Shown: positions 24,879 through 34,570, counted from the stretch's first letter. The stretch: 64,000 nucleotides of DNA from Herbiconiux moechotypicola (GCF_024979255.1 NZ_JANLCN010000001.1:186001-250000), one strand, 5' to 3'. The notes: generated from the sequence alone by a model not told the origin. Numbers and translations are program-made.

Positions 24879-26248
24879 GCGCCGAGCCGCGCGAAGCCCT
24901 CCTCGATCACCGCGAGGGCGTCGAGCAGCAGCTCCTCGCTGATCGCGAGGCTGGGCAGAAAGCGCAGCACGTTGCCGTAGGTGCCGGCGGTCAGCACGAG
25001 CACGCCGTTCTGGGCGGCGTGGGCGACGATCGCGTTCACGGCCTCGGCGTTGGGCGCCTTGGTGGTGGCGGCGGTGCCGGGCTGCACGAGCTCGATCGCC
25101 ACCATCGCACCGATGCCGCGCACCTCTCCGATGACGTCGTAGCGCTCCTGCAGGGCGGTGAGCCCGCTCACGAGGGTGCTCTCGATGCGGCGGGCGGCGG
25201 CGAAGCCCTCGCCGCTCTCGAGCTGCTCGAACACTGCGACCGCCGCGGCCGCGGCCACGGGGTTGCCGCCGAAGGTTCCGCCGAGGCCGCCAGGCTGGGC
25301 CGAGTCCATGATCTCGGCACGACCGGTCACGCCGGCGAGCGGCAGACCGCCCGCGATGCCCTTGGCCGAGAGCACCAGGTCGGGCACGAGCCCGAAGTGC
25401 TCGCTCGCGAACCAGGCGCCGGTGCGGGCCATCCCGCTCTGGATCTCGTCGGCGATGAACACCACGCCGTTCGCCGTGCACCACTCCTGCAGCGCCGGGA
25501 GGAAGCCGTCGGCCGGCACGACGAAGCCGCCCTCGCCCTGGATGGGCTCGACCACGAGGCAGGCCAGGTCAGCTGCGCCGACGGTCTTCTCGAGGTAGCC
25601 GATGGTGCGGGCGGCGGCCTCGGTGCCGCTCAGACCGTCGTGGTACGGGTAGGAGTTCGGCGCCCGGTAGACGTCGCCGGCGAGCGGGCCGAACCCGGTG
25701 GCGTAGGGGGCCGCCTTGAAGTTCATGGCCATGGTGAGGTTGGTGCGGCCGTGGTAGGCGTGGTCGAGCACGGCCACACCGTTGCGGCCGGTGTGCTTGC
25801 GGGCGATCTTCACGCCGTTCTCCACCGCCTCCGCCCCGGAGTTCACCAGCACGGTGCGCTTGGCGAAGTCGCCGGGGGTGTGCGCGGCGAGCAGCTCCGC
25901 CACCCGCACGTACTCCTCGTAGGGGGTGATGGTGAAGAGGGTGTGGGTGACGTCGCCCAGCTGGGCGGCCGCCGCATCCACGACCCCCTGGTCGGTGTGG
26001 CCGATGGTGGTGACGCCGATGCCGGCGCCGAGGTCGATGAACTGGTTGCCGTCGACGTCGGCGATGATCGCCCCGTGCGCCTTGGCGATGTAGACGGGCA
26101 GGGCGCTGGACACACCGGGCGGCACGACGGCCAGGCGTCGCTGCTGCAGTTCCACCGACTTCGGGCCGGGGATCGCCGTGACGACCTTCCGCTCCTGAGT
26201 GAGGGTGTTCGCGGCTGCAGCCGCCGGGGCGTCGATGATGTCAGTCAT
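24875..26248 (-). CDS. gabT: 4-aminobutyrate aminotransferase
   Basis: 457 residues, class III PLP aminotransferase. The PLP lysine is K296 in [32 protein letters not shown] and [14 protein letters not shown] are the other active-site blocks, and the whole matches GabT rather than the SpuC-like enzyme at 2970. It converts GABA plus 2-oxoglutarate to succinate semialdehyde plus glutamate. GABA is the product of putrescine catabolism by the oxidase/aminotransferase operon at 1546-4388, so the genes plausibly form one pathway. It is followed with a four-base overlap by the asparaginase gene. No succinate semialdehyde dehydrogenase gene is in the window. Confidence 0.92.
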   Translation of the reverse strand: MTDIIDAPAAAAANTLTQERKVVTAIPGPKSVELQQRRLAVVPPGVSSALPVYIAKAHGAIIADVDGNQFIDLGAGIGVTTIGHTDQGVVDAAAAQLGDVTHTLFTITPYEEYVRVAELLAAHTPGDFAKRTVLVNSGAEAVENGVKIARKHTGRNGVAVLDHAYHGRTNLTMAMNFKAAPYATGFGPLAGDVYRAPNSYPYHDGLSGTEAAARTIGYLEKTVGAADLACLVVEPIQGEGGFVVPADGFLPALQEWCTANGVVFIADEIQSGMARTGAWFASEHFGLVPDLVLSAKGIAGGLPLAGVTGRAEIMDSAQPGGLGGTFGGNPVAAAAAVAVFEQLESGEGFAAARRIESTLVSGLTALQERYDVIGEVRGIGAMVAIELVQPGTAATTKAPNAEAVNAIVAHAAQNGVLVLTAGTYGNVLRFLPSLAISEELLLDALAVIEEGFARLGA

Positions 26249-26257
26249 AGTCAGGCA

Positions 26258-26294
26258 AGCTTAGGCCAGCGCTCCCGCGAGCGCCGGGTAGCAT
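26258..26294. promoter_or_regulatory. Divergent promoters between gabT and the OsmC gene
   Basis: On the minus strand TAAGCT (26263-26258) lies nine bases before the gabT ATG at 26248. On the plus strand TAGCAT (26289-26294) lies six bases before the GTG at 26301. Both transcripts would have almost no leader, and the two promoters share only 52 bases. Confidence 0.45.
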
Positions 26295-26300
26295 GGCCGC

Positions 26301-26768
26301 GTGACTCGTGAGCATCGCTACAGGGTGGATGTTGCCTGGCTGGGCAATCGCGGCACCGGCACCAGCGGCTACCGCGACTACCGGCGCACCAGCGTGGTCG
26401 AGGCGGCCGGCAAGCATCCCATCGAGGCCTCGGCCGACCGCACCTTCCACGGCGACGCAGACCGCTGGAACCCCGAGGAGTTGCTGCTCGCCGCGCTCAG
26501 CGAGTGCCACATGCTCTCGTTCCTGCACGTCGCGGTGAAGCACGGCGTGGTGGTGACGGCCTACACGGATGCTCCGGAGGGCGTGATGGAACAGGACGGC
26601 GACGGGGGGCGCTTCACCTCGGTGACCCTCCGCCCGGTGGTCACCACCAGCGCTCCGGTCGACCCCGACGAGCTCGCGCTGATGCACCACGAGGCGAACG
26701 CGGTGTGCTTCATCGCGAACTCCGTGTCGTTCCCCGTGCTGCACGAGCCGCGCGCGCTCGTGGCCTGA
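26301..26768 (+). CDS. OsmC/Ohr-family peroxide reductase
   Basis: 155 residues, starting with GTG. The OsmC fold is indicated by NPEELLLAALSECHMLSFL and NAVCFIANSVSFPV, which carry the two redox cysteines that reduce organic hydroperoxides. The position next to an amine oxidase pathway that makes H2O2 may be coincidental. It lies five bases before the exporter gene and may be co-transcribed with it. Confidence 0.88.
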   Translation: MTREHRYRVDVAWLGNRGTGTSGYRDYRRTSVVEAAGKHPIEASADRTFHGDADRWNPEELLLAALSECHMLSFLHVAVKHGVVVTAYTDAPEGVMEQDGDGGRFTSVTLRPVVTTSAPVDPDELALMHHEANAVCFIANSVSFPVLHEPRALVA

Positions 26769-26772
26769 GCCC

Positions 26773-28197
26773 GTGGCCGAGTCGATGGTCGGATCGAAGG
26801 CGGGGGCGAGTTCGCCGGCCCAGCGTCTGGTGCTCGCCGTCGCCATCCTCTCGGCCTTCGTCTCCTTCCTCGACGCCACCGTCATCAACGTGGCCCTGCC
26901 CGCGATCGGGCGCGAGCTCGGCGGAGGTCTGTCGACGCAGCAGTGGGTGGTCGACGCCTATCTGCTCACGCTCGGCTCCGTCATCCTGCTCGCGGGATCG
27001 CTCTCCGACGTGTTCGGCCGCAAGCGCGTGCTGCTCGCCGGCCTCGTGGGCTTCGGTGCCACCTCGCTGCTGTGCGCCTTCGCGCCCACCATCGAGGTGC
27101 TCATCCTGGCCAGAGCCCTGCAGGGGGTGGCGGGAGCCCTCCTCGTGCCGAGCTCGCTGGCGCTCATCCTGGCGAACTTCTCCGGCCCCGCCCAGGGCAG
27201 GGCGATCGGCATCTGGACCGCCTTCACGAGCGTGGCGAACATCGCCGGCCCGGTGCTCGGGGGCGTGCTCGTCGATCAGCTGAGCTGGCGGCTGGTGTTC
27301 GGCATCAACGTGCTGCCGATCGCCGTCACCCTCGTGCTGCTCGCCCGGTTGCCGCACGACGCGCCGCACGCACCGGGCGCCCGGGTCGACGTGCTGGGGG
27401 CGGTGCTCGGCATGGTGGGACTCGGTCTGCCGGTGTTCGCGCTCATCGAGCAGGTGAACTTCGGCTGGGCCTCGCCGGTGGTGCTGGTGCCGCTGGTCGT
27501 GGGCGCCGCCGCCCTCGTGCTCTTCGTGCTCCACGAGCGGCGGGCCGCGCAGCCGATGCTGCCGTTGTCGCTGTTCCGCTCGCGCAACTTCTCGGCGGGC
27601 AACGTGGCCACGGTGTTCATCTACGGGGCGCTCTCGCTCGGGTTCTTCAGCCTCGCCGTCTTCCTGCAGCAGGTGGCCGGGTACAGCGCCACGCTCGCGG
27701 GCTTCGCCACCATTCCCACGAGCATCCTGCTCATCGGACTGTCGACGCTCTTCGGGCGACTGAGCGGGCGATTCGGCCCGCGGCTGTTCATGACCGTCGG
27801 ACCGCTGCTGGCGGGCGCCGGGTTCCTCCTGCTGCTGAGGGCGGATGCGAGCGCCGACTACCTCACGCAGGTGCTGCCCGCGGTGCTCGTCTTCGGCCTC
27901 GGCATGGCGATCACGGTCGCCCCGCTCACCTCCGCCATCCTGGGCGCCATCGAGCCGGCGCGCTCAGGCATCGCCTCGGCGGTCAACAATGCGGTCTCCC
28001 GCGTCGCGGGCCTCATCACCATCGCGCTCGCGAGCGTGGTCACCGGAGCGGCGGTGCTCGACCTCGCCGGGTTCCACCGCGTCGCCCTCGTCACGGCCGT
28101 GCTGTTCTTCGCCGGTGCCGCCGTCTCGTTCGTGGGCATCCGCAACCCCGGCCCCGGCACCGGCACCGGCCCCGCTCCCAGCGAGCGGCCAGCTTGA
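26773..28197 (+). CDS. MFS exporter, DHA2 (14-TMS) type
   Basis: 474 residues. It has fourteen hydrophobic segments, the DHA2 N-terminal motif FLDATVINVALPAI in TM1 and QQWVVDAYLL, and motif A GSLSDVFGRKRVLL between TM2 and TM3; ALQGVAGALLVPSSLA is the motif C region. These proton-driven exporters extrude drugs or metabolites. A GTG at 26773 was chosen because it follows the OsmC stop by four bases and precedes TM1 by the usual distance. The substrate is unknown. Confidence 0.87.
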   Translation: MAESMVGSKAGASSPAQRLVLAVAILSAFVSFLDATVINVALPAIGRELGGGLSTQQWVVDAYLLTLGSVILLAGSLSDVFGRKRVLLAGLVGFGATSLLCAFAPTIEVLILARALQGVAGALLVPSSLALILANFSGPAQGRAIGIWTAFTSVANIAGPVLGGVLVDQLSWRLVFGINVLPIAVTLVLLARLPHDAPHAPGARVDVLGAVLGMVGLGLPVFALIEQVNFGWASPVVLVPLVVGAAALVLFVLHERRAAQPMLPLSLFRSRNFSAGNVATVFIYGALSLGFFSLAVFLQQVAGYSATLAGFATIPTSILLIGLSTLFGRLSGRFGPRLFMTVGPLLAGAGFLLLLRADASADYLTQVLPAVLVFGLGMAITVAPLTSAILGAIEPARSGIASAVNNAVSRVAGLITIALASVVTGAAVLDLAGFHRVALVTAVLFFAGAAVSFVGIRNPGPGTGTGPAPSERPA

Positions 28198-28250
28198 CCC
28201 AAGGCCGCTGCGACAGACTGTCGCCGTCCCCCACCAGACGAAGAGGAATC

Positions 28251-29240
28251 ATGCGCTCACTCCCGGCCCTGGCCACCGCGGCCGTCGCCGCCTCCCTGCT
28301 GCTCGCCGGCTGCACGGCGTCCACCCCGTCGGCCACGTCCACGCCGACGGCCGGTGCCGACGCCACGGTCGACAACACCTGCGCCACCGACGGCGACGTC
28401 TCGTCGTCGATCACGGTCACCGGTGACTTCGGGGCCGCGCCCACCACCACCTTCGAGGGGCCGCTCTCGGTCGACACCACCGAGCGCACCATCGTCACCG
28501 AGGGCGACGGCGACGCGCTCGAGACGGGCTCGCTCGCCACCATCGACTTCACCATCTACAACGGCACCTCGGGCGACCAGGTGTTCTCCACCCTCGACGA
28601 GGGCGGCACCCAGCTGCAGCTCACCGTCGACTCCAGCCAGTACATCCCGGGCATCGTCAAGGCCGTCAACTGCGCCACCGTCGGCTCGCGCGTGGTCGCA
28701 GTCATCCCGCCCGCCGATGCCTTCGGCGACACCGGCAACGACTCCCTCGGCATCGGCGCCGGCGACGACATGGTGATGGTCGCCGACATAGAGGCCATCG
28801 TGCCCACCCGCGCCGACGGCGTCGACCAGCCCGCGCAAGACGGCTTCCCGACCGTGACCCTCGACGACACCGGTGCCCCCACCGTCGCCATCCCCTCCAC
28901 CGACGCGCCCACCGACCTCCAGATCGAGGTGCTCAAGAAGGGCGACGGCGCCACCGTCGGAGACGGCGACAGCGTGACCGTGCAGTACCAGGGCGTCATC
29001 TGGGGCTCGGGCACCGTGTTCGACCAGAGCTGGGGCAACGGCGGGCCGCGCACCTTCCAGACCACCGGCGTGGTCACCGGCTTCGCCGCGGCGATGATCG
29101 GGCAGACCGTCGGCTCGCAGGTGCTCGTGGTCATCCCGCCCGATCAGGGCTACGGCTCCGACGGCAACTCGGCGGCCGGCATCTCGGGCACCGACACGCT
29201 CGTGTTCGTCATCGACATCCTCGCCACCGCCTCGGCCTAG
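28251..29240 (+). CDS. Lipoprotein with two FKBP peptidyl-prolyl isomerase domains
   Basis: 329 residues. The signal peptide ends in the lipobox LLAGC with the lipidated cysteine at residue 21. Two FKBP-like domains follow: the first (~75-185; [27 protein letters not shown]-like block [12 protein letters not shown]) is diverged, the second (~225-329; [35 protein letters not shown]) is canonical. Such proteins help proline isomerisation in exported proteins. AAGAGGAA precedes the ATG. It ends just before a 21-base inverted repeat. Confidence 0.9.
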   Translation: MRSLPALATAAVAASLLLAGCTASTPSATSTPTAGADATVDNTCATDGDVSSSITVTGDFGAAPTTTFEGPLSVDTTERTIVTEGDGDALETGSLATIDFTIYNGTSGDQVFSTLDEGGTQLQLTVDSSQYIPGIVKAVNCATVGSRVVAVIPPADAFGDTGNDSLGIGAGDDMVMVADIEAIVPTRADGVDQPAQDGFPTVTLDDTGAPTVAIPSTDAPTDLQIEVLKKGDGATVGDGDSVTVQYQGVIWGSGTVFDQSWGNGGPRTFQTTGVVTGFAAAMIGQTVGSQVLVVIPPDQGYGSDGNSAAGISGTDTLVFVIDILATASA

Positions 29241-29251
29241 CCCCTCAGCCT

Positions 29252-29309
29252 CGAGTGGGCGCAATCGGTCGCCATCACCCTCCAGGATGCGACCGATTGC
29301 GCCCACTCG
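29252..29309. repeat. Perfect 21-base inverted repeat between FKBP and dxr genes
   Basis: The arm at 29252-29272 is the exact reverse complement of 29289-29309, with a 16-base loop. There is no following T-run, so it is not a classical intrinsic terminator. It may still end FKBP transcription, or be a copy of a dispersed palindromic element. Confidence 0.85.
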
Positions 29310-29334
29310 ACGTCTCGGCGGCAGTCGCGGGTGG

Positions 29335-29340
29335 CATGAT
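29335..29340 (+). promoter_or_regulatory. Possible -10 box of dxr
   Basis: CATGAT lies six bases before the GTG at 29347, the spacing used by other apparent leaderless promoters in this window. No -35 is recognisable. Confidence 0.35.
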
Positions 29341-29346
29341 GGCACG

Positions 29347-30432
29347 GTGCGACGCGTCATCATCCTCGGTTCCACCGGCTCCATCGGCGTTCAGGCCCTC
29401 GACGTCATCAGGGCGAACCCCGAGCTGTTCGAGGTGGTGGGCCTCGTCGCCGGCACCAACCGGGAGACGCTCGACGCCCAGGCGGCCGAGTTCCACGTGG
29501 CCGACACCGGTCTCGGCGTCGTCGAGGCCGAGCAGCTGGTGCGTGACGTGGAGGCCGACGTGGTGCTCAACGGCATCACCGGCTCCATCGGACTGGGGCC
29601 GACGCTCGCCGCTCTCGAGGCGGGCCGGATGCTCGCGCTGGCCAACAAGGAGAGCCTGATCGTGGGCGGCGACTTGGTGAAGCGGGTGGCCGCGCCCGGT
29701 CAGATCGTGCCCGTCGACTCCGAGCACTCGGCCCTCGCGCAGGCGTTGCGGTCGGGGTCGCGGAGCGAGGTGTCGCGGCTCGTGCTCACCGCATCGGGCG
29801 GCCCGTTCCGCGGCCGCAGCCGCGAGTCGCTGGCCGGTGTCACGCCCCGCGAGGCGCTCGCGCACCCCACCTGGGACATGGGTCTCGTCGTCACCACGAA
29901 CTCGTCGACGCTCGTGAACAAGGGCCTCGAGGTGATCGAGGCGCACCTGCTCTTCGACGTGCCGTACGCCGACATCGAGGTCACCGTGCATCCGCAGTCG
30001 GTCATCCACTCGATGGTGGAGTTCGTCGACGGGTCGACCATCGCGCAGGCCTCGCCCCCCGACATGCGGCTGCCCATCTCGCTCGGCCTGCACTGGCCGG
30101 AGCGGGTTCCGGGCGTCGGCGCGCCGATCGACTGGACCGCCGGGCACAACTGGACCTTCGAGCCGCTCGACGACGCAGCCTTCCCGTCGGTCGGTCTCGC
30201 CAAGCAGGTGGGCCGCGCCGGAGCGAGTTTCCCCGCGGTGTTCAACGCCGCCAACGAACAGGCGGTCATGGCCTTCCACGCCGGTCGCATCGGCTACCTC
30301 GACATCGTCGACACGGTGCAGCGGGTGGTGGACGCCCACGAGCCCGCGAGCGGCGAGGTCACCCGCGAGTCTCTGGCCGAGGCCGAAGTGTGGGCGCGCT
30401 CCACGGCCGACGCCCTCATCGCCGCGGCCTGA
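29347..30432 (+). CDS. dxr: 1-deoxy-D-xylulose-5-phosphate reductoisomerase
   Basis: 361 residues. The NADPH-binding motif is GSTGSIG at the N-terminus; [15 protein letters not shown] and [12 protein letters not shown] carry the metal and substrate residues. It converts DXP to MEP, the first committed step of the non-mevalonate isoprenoid pathway. The GTG at 29347 is used because it directly precedes [10 protein letters not shown]. It is followed by rseP and ispG, the usual actinobacterial arrangement. Confidence 0.97.
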   Translation: MRRVIILGSTGSIGVQALDVIRANPELFEVVGLVAGTNRETLDAQAAEFHVADTGLGVVEAEQLVRDVEADVVLNGITGSIGLGPTLAALEAGRMLALANKESLIVGGDLVKRVAAPGQIVPVDSEHSALAQALRSGSRSEVSRLVLTASGGPFRGRSRESLAGVTPREALAHPTWDMGLVVTTNSSTLVNKGLEVIEAHLLFDVPYADIEVTVHPQSVIHSMVEFVDGSTIAQASPPDMRLPISLGLHWPERVPGVGAPIDWTAGHNWTFEPLDDAAFPSVGLAKQVGRAGASFPAVFNAANEQAVMAFHAGRIGYLDIVDTVQRVVDAHEPASGEVTRESLAEAEVWARSTADALIAAA

Positions 30433-30527
30433 CCCGGAGCCGGGGTCGCACTCGGTGGCGCGCATCCTCATCACCGCCTGACAGCCGGCGCTCAGCCAAC
30501 CATCAGCGCGGTCGATTCCGCGCGGGG

Positions 30528-30533
30528 TAGTGT
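30528..30533 (+). promoter_or_regulatory. Possible -10 box of rseP
   Basis: TAGTGT lies eight bases before the GTG at 30542. It would give rseP its own near-leaderless promoter in the 109-base gap after dxr. Confidence 0.35.
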
Positions 30534-30541
30534 CCTCTCTC

Positions 30542-31870
30542 GTGGAAACGGTCCTGCAGTTCATCCTCGGCGTGCTCATCGTCGCCGTCGGCGTGGCCGT
30601 CTCCATCGGCCTTCACGAGGTGGGGCACCTGGTGCCCGCCAAGCTCTTCGGCATCAAGGTCACCCAGTACATGATCGGCTTCGGCCCGACCGTCTTCTCG
30701 CGCCGTCGCGGCGAGACCGAGTACGGCCTTAAGGCCATCCCGCTCGGCGGCTACGTGTCGATGGTGGGCATGTTCCCGCCACGGCGCCCGGGCGACAAAG
30801 CGGTGGCCAACAGCACCGGCTTCTTCCAGTCGATGGTGCAGGATGCGCGCCAGCAGTCGCAGGAGTCCATCGGCGACGACGAGAGCCGCGCCTTCTATCG
30901 CAAGCCGGTGTGGCAGCGCATCATCGTGATGCTCGGCGGGCCCTTCATGAACCTCGTGCTCGCGGTGGTGTTCTTCTCGATCGTGCTCGTCGGCTTCGGC
31001 ACTCTGCAGACCTCCACCACCGTCGGCAGCGTGTCGGCCTGCGTGCTGCCGGCCACGAGCGACCGGCAGACGTGCGAGGAGGGCGACCAGGTGTCGCCCG
31101 GCGCCGCCGCGGGACTCCAGCCCGGCGACCGGCTGGTGAGCCTGGACGGGGTGGAGATCACCAGCTGGGCGCAGTCGACCGCCATCATCCGCGAGTCGTC
31201 GGGGGAGGCCCTGCCGCTGGTGGTGGAGCGCGGCGGCGAAGAACTCACCCTCACCGTCACGCCGCTGCTCACCGAGCGCTACGTCACCGACGAGTCGGGC
31301 GCCGTCGTCACGAACGCCGACGGCACCTCGCAGACCCAGGAGGTGGGCTTCGTCGGCATCGGCGCCGCGCAGGAGCTCGTGCCGCAGCCCATCACCGCCG
31401 TGTTCCCGCTCATCGGCGAGAACATCGCGAGCACCGCCAACCTGGTGCTCAACCTGCCGCAGCGGCTCTACGACGTGGCGCAGGCCGCGTTCGGCTCGGA
31501 GGAGCGCGACGTCAACGGGCCCATCAGCGTGGTGGGAGTCGGCCGGGTGGCCGGCGAGATCGCGTCCATGGACTCGATCTCGCTCGAGTCGAAGGCCGCG
31601 ACGCTCCTCGGCCTCCTCGGCTCGCTCAACATCGCGCTCTTCGTCATCAACCTCGTGCCGCTCACGCCGCTCGACGGAGGGCACGTGGTGTCGGCGCTCT
31701 GGGAGGGCATCCGCCGCTTCTTCGCCAAGCTGTTCAAGCGCAAGGACCCGGGCCCGGTCGACGCCGCGAAGCTCATGCCGCTCACCTTCGCCGTGGTGAT
31801 CGTGTTCGGCGGCATGACCGCGCTCCTGGTGTACGCCGACATCGTCAAGCCGGTCAACATCTTCGGCTGA
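30542..31870 (+). CDS. rseP: Site-2 intramembrane metalloprotease, RseP/Rip1 type
   Basis: 442 residues. The zinc motif HEVGH (25-29) lies in the first membrane segment and the second ligand site is PLTPLDGGH in the C-terminal membrane region. A PDZ domain (~190-260; GAAAGLQPGDRLVSLDG) sits between. Such proteases cut anti-sigma factors and other membrane proteins. The GTG at 30542 was preferred over one at 30530 because it starts METVLQF just ahead of the first membrane helix, as is usual in this family. The last 15 bases of the gene are duplicated downstream. Confidence 0.94.
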   Translation: METVLQFILGVLIVAVGVAVSIGLHEVGHLVPAKLFGIKVTQYMIGFGPTVFSRRRGETEYGLKAIPLGGYVSMVGMFPPRRPGDKAVANSTGFFQSMVQDARQQSQESIGDDESRAFYRKPVWQRIIVMLGGPFMNLVLAVVFFSIVLVGFGTLQTSTTVGSVSACVLPATSDRQTCEEGDQVSPGAAAGLQPGDRLVSLDGVEITSWAQSTAIIRESSGEALPLVVERGGEELTLTVTPLLTERYVTDESGAVVTNADGTSQTQEVGFVGIGAAQELVPQPITAVFPLIGENIASTANLVLNLPQRLYDVAQAAFGSEERDVNGPISVVGVGRVAGEIASMDSISLESKAATLLGLLGSLNIALFVINLVPLTPLDGGHVVSALWEGIRRFFAKLFKRKDPGPVDAAKLMPLTFAVVIVFGGMTALLVYADIVKPVNIFG

Positions 31871-31911
31871 CGCCGGCCGGCCGGCGCTCGGCGCCGAACA
31901 TCTTCGGCTGA
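31856..31911 (+). repeat. Duplicated 3' end of rseP
   Basis: The 15 bases AACATCTTCGGCTGA that end rseP (31856-31870) recur exactly at 31897-31911. The intervening 26 bases are GC-rich and palindromic (GCCGGCCGGCCGGC). The copy includes a second stop codon. Confidence 0.9.
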
Positions 31912-31948
31912 TCCGGCTCGCGCTGACCGCGCATCCAGCCACCGGTTC

Positions 31949-31954
31949 TACACT
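31949..31954 (+). promoter_or_regulatory. -10 box of ispG
   Basis: TACACT lies six bases before the GTG at 31961. A CTGACC at 31923-31928 might be a -35 but its spacing (20 bases) is long. Confidence 0.5.
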
Positions 31955-31960
31955 GAAAAC

Positions 31961-33112
31961 GTGCCAGCCGTGAACCTGGGGATGCCCAAGCCCCCGCCCG
32001 AGACCCTCGCCCCCCGTCGCAAGTCGCGGCAGATCAAGGTCGGCAAGGTGCTCGTGGGTGGAGACGCGCCCGTGAGCGTGCAGTCGATGACCACCACGCC
32101 CACGCCCAACATCAACGCCACCCTGCAGCAGATCGCCGAGCTCACGGCCTCCGGATGCGACATCGTGCGGGTCGCCGTGCCGTCCCGCGACGACGCCGAG
32201 GCGCTGCCGATCATCGCGAAGAAGTCGCAGATCCCGGTGATCGCCGACATCCACTTCCAGCCCAACTACGTCTACGCGGCGATCGACGCCGGCTGCGCGG
32301 GCGTGCGCGTGAATCCGGGCAACATCCGCAAGTTCGACGACCAGGTCGGCAAGATCGCGGCGGCGGCCAAGGCGGCCGGGGTGAGCATCCGCATCGGCGT
32401 GAACGCCGGCTCGCTCGACCCGCGCCTGCTCGAGAAGTACGGCAAGGCCACCCCCGAGGCGCTCATGGAGAGCGCCATCTGGGAGGCGTCGCTGTTCGAG
32501 GAGCACGACTTCCACGACTTCAAGATCTCGGTGAAGCACAACGACCCCATCGTGATGGTGAAGGCCTACCGCCTGCTCGCCGAGCGGGGCGACTGGCCGC
32601 TGCACCTCGGGGTGACCGAGGCCGGGCCCGCGTTCCAGGGCACCATCAAGAGCGCCACCGCGTTCGGCATCCTGCTCTCCGAGGGCATCGGCGACACCAT
32701 CCGCGTGTCGCTCTCGGCGCCGCCGGCCGAGGAGGTGAAGGTGGGCCTGCAGATCCTGCAGTCGCTCAACCTCCGTGAGCGCAAGCTCGAGATCGTGTCG
32801 TGCCCGTCGTGCGGGCGGGCCCAAGTCGACGTCTACACTCTGGCGAACCAGGTCACCGACGGTCTCGAGGGCATGAGCGTGCCGCTACGCGTGGCGGTGA
32901 TGGGATGCGTCGTGAACGGACCGGGCGAGGCCCGTGAGGCCGACCTCGGGGTGGCCTCGGGCAACGGCAAGGGCCAGATCTTCGTGAAGGGCGAGGTCAT
33001 CAAGACCGTGCCGGAGGCCGAGATCGTGGCGACGCTCATCGAGGAGGCCAACCGGCTCGCGGCCGAGATGCCGTCCGACGTGGTGGGCACCCCGCAGGTC
33101 GTCACGGCCTGA
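31961..33112 (+). CDS. ispG: 4-hydroxy-3-methylbut-2-enyl-diphosphate synthase
   Basis: 383 residues. IspG/GcpE is a 4Fe-4S enzyme of the MEP pathway that converts MEcPP to HMBPP. The N-terminal TIM-barrel shows VQSMTTTPT and [12 protein letters not shown]; the iron-sulfur ligands are the cysteines in CPSCGRA and [10 protein letters not shown] with the nearby Glu. A GTG at 31961 is supported by the adjacent -10 box. It follows rseP and dxr as in most actinobacteria. Confidence 0.97.
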   Translation: MPAVNLGMPKPPPETLAPRRKSRQIKVGKVLVGGDAPVSVQSMTTTPTPNINATLQQIAELTASGCDIVRVAVPSRDDAEALPIIAKKSQIPVIADIHFQPNYVYAAIDAGCAGVRVNPGNIRKFDDQVGKIAAAAKAAGVSIRIGVNAGSLDPRLLEKYGKATPEALMESAIWEASLFEEHDFHDFKISVKHNDPIVMVKAYRLLAERGDWPLHLGVTEAGPAFQGTIKSATAFGILLSEGIGDTIRVSLSAPPAEEVKVGLQILQSLNLRERKLEIVSCPSCGRAQVDVYTLANQVTDGLEGMSVPLRVAVMGCVVNGPGEAREADLGVASGNGKGQIFVKGEVIKTVPEAEIVATLIEEANRLAAEMPSDVVGTPQVVTA

Positions 33113-33122
33113 GGCCCCGGCG

Positions 33123-34061
33123 GTGGCCGTGACTGATCGGGCGGTCGCCGCGGCGATGACGGATGCGGGTGCACCCGTGGCCGGTGAGGTCTCGACCGTC
33201 GCGGGGCGCGAGCTCGTCGGGATCCTGGGCCGTCGGCCTCTGATCGTGACCGGCATGCCCGCCCGTCCGCTGGACTCGGGGTCGCTGGCGGAGTGCGCCG
33301 AGCAGCTGCGTGGATCGGTCGACGCCGTGCTCTCGGGCGACTCGGGGCGGGCTCGCGTGCAGTACCCGCCCTCGTACCGTGCAGCGCTCATCCGTCGGGA
33401 GGGGTTGCGTGCCTGGCTCGGGGTGAACGCGCGCGACCGCAATCGCACCGCGCTGCACGAGGAGCTCGCCGCCCTCGCGGCGGCCGACGTGGGTGCCGTG
33501 CACTGCGTGACGGGCGACCACACCGCCCTCGGCCACCGCGCAGACGCCCGCGCCGTGTTCGACCTCGAGGGCACCACTCTCGTGCCCGCCGCTCGCTCGC
33601 TGGGTCTGCTCACCTCGGTCGCCGAGTCGCCCGCGGCGCCACCGCGCGACCGGCGGGCGGCGCGCACCGTGCAGAAGCAGCGGGCGGGCGCGCAGCTGTG
33701 CCTGCCGCAGTACGTGGGCGAGGTCTCCGAACTCGCCGAGTTCATCGATGAGACCCGGGTGGCGGGTGGCACGCTGCCGTTCCTGGCCGGGGTGCCCGTG
33801 GTGATCGACCACGACGGCGCACGGGTGCTCGCGTCGTTCCCGGGCACCGTGCTGCCGCCGGGGTATCTCGACGAGGTGCTCTCCGCATCCGACCCGTTCA
33901 CCACCGGCGTCAGGCTCGCGGTCGAGCTCGGCACCCGGCTGCTCGCGGTGGAGGGCGTGGCGGGAATCGTGGCCGCCGGGGGAGCGACACCGGGGTCGGA
34001 AGTGCGCTACGCCCGCGCCCTGGCGGCCATCGGGCGCGAGCTCGGCGGCGGTGCGCGATAG
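33123..34061 (+). CDS. Methylenetetrahydrofolate reductase-like protein
   Basis: 312 residues. The middle matches the MTHFR barrel: AWLGVNARDRNRTALHEEL, VHCVTGDHTALG, RAVFDLEG and QKQRAGAQLCLPQYV. Typical MetF starts with a clearer FAD-binding N-terminus, so this is a side branch; related proteins can serve folate-dependent C1 or demethylation reactions. The GTG at 33123 lies ten bases after ispG, suggesting read-through from that gene. Its stop TAG supplies the first bases of the -10 box for the next gene. The physiological role is not determined. Confidence 0.65.
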   Translation: MAVTDRAVAAAMTDAGAPVAGEVSTVAGRELVGILGRRPLIVTGMPARPLDSGSLAECAEQLRGSVDAVLSGDSGRARVQYPPSYRAALIRREGLRAWLGVNARDRNRTALHEELAALAAADVGAVHCVTGDHTALGHRADARAVFDLEGTTLVPAARSLGLLTSVAESPAAPPRDRRAARTVQKQRAGAQLCLPQYVGEVSELAEFIDETRVAGGTLPFLAGVPVVIDHDGARVLASFPGTVLPPGYLDEVLSASDPFTTGVRLAVELGTRLLAVEGVAGIVAAGGATPGSEVRYARALAAIGRELGGGAR

Positions 34062-34064
34062 GTT
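34059..34064 (+). promoter_or_regulatory. -10 box embedded in a stop codon
   Basis: TAGGTT begins with the TAG that ends the MTHFR-like gene and lies six bases before the ATG at 34071. Confidence 0.45.
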
Positions 34065-34070
34065 CGGAGC

Positions 34071-34523
34071 ATGCCGCACTACCTCGAAGACCTCGCCGCC
34101 GGTCAGCGGTTCGTCAGTCCGGGCAAGACCATCACCGAGACCGACGTGGTGATGTTCGCCGCGCTCACGAACGACAACAACCAGGTGCACACCGACGCCG
34201 AGTTCGCGGCGGGCACCCGGTACGGGCAGCGGGTGGTGCACGGGCTGTTCGGCACCTCGCTGTGCCTGGGGCTGATCGCGCGCACGGGGGTGTTCGAGGG
34301 GAGCGCCGTCGCGCTGCTCGGGATCGATGCGTGGCGGTTCACGGCGCCGGTGTTCATCGGCGACACGGTGACGTGCACGGTCGAGATCCTGTCGACGAGG
34401 CTCACCTCGTCGGGGACGACGGGGGTGGTGGGGCGGTTGGTGTCACTGCGCAACCAGCGGGACGAGCTGGTGCAGGAAGGGCGGATGGACCTGCTCGTGC
34501 TCACGCGGGCCGCTGCGGTCTGA
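34071..34523 (+). CDS. MaoC-like hot-dog fold hydratase
   Basis: 150 residues. The hydratase motif is AALTNDNNQVHTDAEFAAG, with the catalytic Asp and His of (R)-specific enoyl-CoA hydratases, followed by RVVHGLFGTSLCLGL. The ATG at 34071 is nine bases after the MTHFR-like gene. Members act on enoyl-CoA thioesters or in fatty acid/polyketide-type pathways; the substrate cannot be told from sequence. Confidence 0.85.
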   Translation: MPHYLEDLAAGQRFVSPGKTITETDVVMFAALTNDNNQVHTDAEFAAGTRYGQRVVHGLFGTSLCLGLIARTGVFEGSAVALLGIDAWRFTAPVFIGDTVTCTVEILSTRLTSSGTTGVVGRLVSLRNQRDELVQEGRMDLLVLTRAAAV

Positions 34524-34550
34524 GGCGGGCGGGCGAGCGGGCTGGCGGCA

Positions 34551-34570
34551 CGGTCCGGTCCGGTCCGGTC
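34551..34570 (+). repeat. Pentanucleotide repeat (CGGTC)4
   Basis: Four exact copies of CGGTC lie in the 138-base gap between the MaoC-like and DUF1801 genes. Downstream of it, GATAGT at 34615-34620 could be a -10 box for the DUF1801 gene. Confidence 0.8.

Noticed and set aside
29252-29309. Classical rho-independent terminator
   Set aside because: The stem is perfect but the loop is long and no T-run follows either arm, so it is kept as a repeat of unknown role.
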